This document shows positions 7,380-8,402 of a stretch of 8,402 nucleotides of DNA, piece after piece. The stretch's first letter is position 1, and each line of letters begins with the position of its first letter. The notes beneath the pieces were generated by a model, which saw nothing but the letters and a program-made list of their open reading frames with translations, searched no databases and was not told where the DNA came from. Origin of the DNA: Bacteroidales bacterium (GTDB lineage: Bacteria; Bacteroidota; Bacteroidia; Bacteroidales; UBA7960); NCBI GenBank assembly GCA_003557965.1, contig PWND01000063.1, forward strand, positions 1 through 8,402, in the 5' to 3' direction. The translations under genes were made by a program, and so were the position numbers.

Positions 7380-7416
7380 CATACATCATAAAATTTAATG
7401 GTTTTATAGACAGCTT

Positions 7417-8007
7417 ATGACGAAAATTTTACTTGATTTTTTCACAACAACCGATACGATTGCAATATCTCGCCTTTTACTGGGTAAAACATTGGTTACC
7501 AATATAAACGGCATAATTACTTCAGGAATAATAACAGAAACAGAAGCATATTGCGGCATAAATGATAAAGCATGTCATGCATATAACAACAGAAAAACAA
7601 AACGAACGGAAGCTATGTTTTTAAAAGGCGGTATAGCTTATATTTACCTTTGCTATGGCATACATCACTTGTTTAATGTTGTCACAAATATCGAAAATGA
7701 GCCACATGCAGTGTTGATCAGGGGTATTAAGGTAGTCAAGGGACATAAAACTATGACAGAAAGAGCAGGAAAAGAAATAAAAACCGGGCAATTACTAAAC
7801 GGGCCGGGCAAACTTACCAAAGCATTGGGGATAACTACAAAGTATAATAAAACACCTCTTGATGGCAATACAATCTGGATTGAAGAAAACAACTTGATTA
7901 TTAACGACGAAGATATTATAACGGGAGAAAGAATAGGTGTTGATTATGCCGGCAATGATGCAAAGCTGCCTTACAGGTTTTTTATAAAAAGTATTAAGCT
8001 AAAATAG
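7417..8007 (+). CDS. mpg: 3-methyladenine DNA glycosylase, AAG/Mpg family
   Basis: Monofunctional base-excision repair enzyme that removes alkylated purines such as 3-methyladenine, and often hypoxanthine, leaving an abasic site. At 196 residues it has the usual bacterial length. Residues matching the human AAG active site are visible. Glu43 in ITETEAY corresponds to the water-activating Glu125, Tyr45 to Tyr127, His54 (KACHAY) to His136, and Tyr77 (AYIYLCYG) to Tyr159. Asn87 (LFNVVT) corresponds to Asn169 and Arg102 (VLIRGI) to Arg182. The N-terminal LLGKTLV segment and the LLNGPGKLTKALGI segment (127-139) are also family hallmarks. The ATG at 7417 leaves the usual short N terminus before the first conserved segment. 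The family correspondence comes from memory of the human protein; the residues are read directly here. The gene precedes the RlmI-like gene on the same strand by 112 bases and shows no functional link to the signalling genes. Confidence 0.95.
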   Translation: MTKILLDFFTTTDTIAISRLLLGKTLVTNINGIITSGIITETEAYCGINDKACHAYNNRKTKRTEAMFLKGGIAYIYLCYGIHHLFNVVTNIENEPHAVLIRGIKVVKGHKTMTERAGKEIKTGQLLNGPGKLTKALGITTKYNKTPLDGNTIWIEENNLIINDEDIITGERIGVDYAGNDAKLPYRFFIKSIKLK

Positions 8008-8020
8008 TTTTTTAGCTTAA
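7994..8020 (+). terminator. AT-rich stem-loop spanning the mpg stop codon, possible weak terminator
   Basis: TTAAGCTAAAA (7994-8004) pairs perfectly with TTTTAGCTTAA (8010-8020) around a 5-base loop that contains the TAG stop at 8005-8007. The 11-pair stem has only two G-C pairs, and the following sequence (GCTTAAATTGTTTT) is a poor T tract. Part of the stem lies inside the coding sequence. It may attenuate or terminate transcription, or stabilise the mRNA end. Confidence 0.4.
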
Positions 8021-8068
8021 GCTTAAATTGTTTTGCGGCAATGAAATTAATCCTGCAAAAAAACTATT
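8003..8068. repeat. Larger inverted repeat overlapping the mpg-end hairpin
   Basis: Arms 8003-8016 (AATAGTTTTTTAGC) and 8055-8068 (GCAAAAAAACTATT) are complementary at 13 of 14 positions across a 38-base interval. The left arm shares bases with both arms of the 7994-8020 hairpin, so the two structures exclude each other. A third small stem, TTTTGC (8031-8036) with GCAAAA (8055-8060), competes for the same right arm. Confidence 0.4.
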
Positions 8069-8087
8069 AAATACAATAAGTATGCAG

Positions 8088-8095
8088 TATTTTTG
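8088..8095 (+). promoter_or_regulatory. Possible -7 element for the RlmI-like gene
   Basis: TATTTTTG is an exact TAnnTTTG match placed 24 bases before the ATG at 8120, which would give a short leader of around 20 bases. No clear TTG lies about 19-21 bases upstream, so only half the promoter signature is present. Confidence 0.35.
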
Positions 8096-8119
8096 CAAAC
8101 TAAAAAACAAATAATCATT

Positions 8120-8402
8120 ATGAGTTCAGTACCTGAAATCATTTTAAAATCAGGCAAGGATGAAGCCGTAAAGCGCTTTCACCCCTGGGTTTTCAGCGGC
8201 GCAATAAAGAAAACAAGGGGAAATGCTGTTGATGGCCAAATCGTACATGTATATTCTAACAAGGATGAGTATTTAGGAGCCGGCCACTTTCAGGACTCTT
8301 CAATTGCTGTTAGAATCCTGGCTTTTGCACCTGAAAAACCATCGGATTTTGATGAGGATTTTTTTTATGATAAGTTGAAAAATGCATATTTATTAAGGCA
8401 AA
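8120..8402 (+). CDS. rlmI: RlmI-like class I SAM-dependent 23S rRNA methyltransferase, N-terminal part
   Basis: Only the first 94 codons are in the window; the frame is still open at the edge. Residues 7-29 (an ILKSGKDEAVKRFHPWVFSGAI pattern, with HPWVFSGAI at 21-29) are the hallmark start of the PUA domain in the RlmI/YccW family. The E. coli member makes 5-methylcytosine at position 1962 of 23S rRNA. The stretch LGAGHFQDSSIAVRILAF continues the PUA fold and resembles the E. coli sequence ARGAYSPASQIRARVW. The SAM-binding and catalytic parts lie outside the window, so activity cannot be judged. The ATG at 8120 matches the family start. It follows mpg on the same strand after a 112-base spacer with hairpins and a possible -7 element, so it may have its own promoter. 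Confidence 0.88.
   Translation, partial: MSSVPEIILKSGKDEAVKRFHPWVFSGAIKKTRGNAVDGQIVHVYSNKDEYLGAGHFQDSSIAVRILAFAPEKPSDFDEDFFYDKLKNAYLLRQ

Larger units (their letters stand above)
7127..7416. other. Divergent AT-rich intergenic region
   Basis: This 290-base spacer lies between the divergently read helical protein gene and the glycosylase gene. It is strongly AT-rich with several A and T runs and no convincing small gene. It holds one promoter-like element on each strand and a hairpin close to the glycosylase start, listed separately. Confidence 0.6.

Noticed and set aside
7127..7416. CRISPR, tRNA or riboswitch in the AT-rich divergent spacer
   Set aside because: There are no direct repeats with regular spacers, no cloverleaf arms and no recognisable aptamer core.
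7665..7892. Minus-strand open frame inside mpg
   Set aside because: It is antisense to a gene with a complete set of AAG active-site residues.

Overview
The window looks like chromosomal DNA from a member of the phylum Bacteroidota; order and genus cannot be fixed from it. The reasons are AT-rich sequence, no Shine-Dalgarno motifs ahead of the starts, several TAnnTTTG elements of the Bacteroidota -7 promoter type, and the multi-PAS/GAF sensor and hybrid kinase architectures common in that phylum. No RNA gene, insertion sequence, integrase or CRISPR array was seen.

Layout. Bases 1-1508 (+) hold the 3' part of a GAF-PAS-PAS-PAS sensor that is cut by the window edge and has no output domain after its last PAS. 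It converges, with a 13-base gap, on a minus-strand signalling block (5135 to 1522). That block has a 127-residue stand-alone HPt protein followed 20 bases later by a 1069-residue hybrid histidine kinase (REC-PAS-PAS-PAS-HisKA-HATPase-REC-HPt-like). Upstream on the same strand, past a 251-base AT-rich spacer, is a 579-residue, almost entirely helical protein that I do not recognise (7126 to 5387). A divergent 290-base spacer separates it from two plus-strand housekeeping genes: an AAG/Mpg-type 3-methyladenine DNA glycosylase (7417-8007) and the start of an RlmI-like 23S rRNA methyltransferase (8120 to the window end).

How the genes may work together. The kinase has intact H, N, G1 and G2 boxes and two receiver domains with complete acidic pockets. 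Its C-terminal HPt-like domain, however, has Met986 where the phospho-accepting His should be. The adjacent stand-alone HPt has that His (His71) but lacks the Lys that usually follows three residues later. The simplest reading is that the relay goes His531 to Asp840 to His71 of the separate protein, with the fused HPt kept only as a docking or structural module. The final receiver could be the kinase's own N-terminal REC domain or a regulator encoded elsewhere; no DNA-binding or enzymatic output protein for the pathway is encoded here. The 579-residue helical protein may belong to the same signalling locus, but that rests on position and fold character only.

The most interesting points are the complementary degeneration of the two HPt modules, the unrecognised helical protein, and the overlapping hairpins and promoter-like elements in the two spacers flanking the glycosylase gene.
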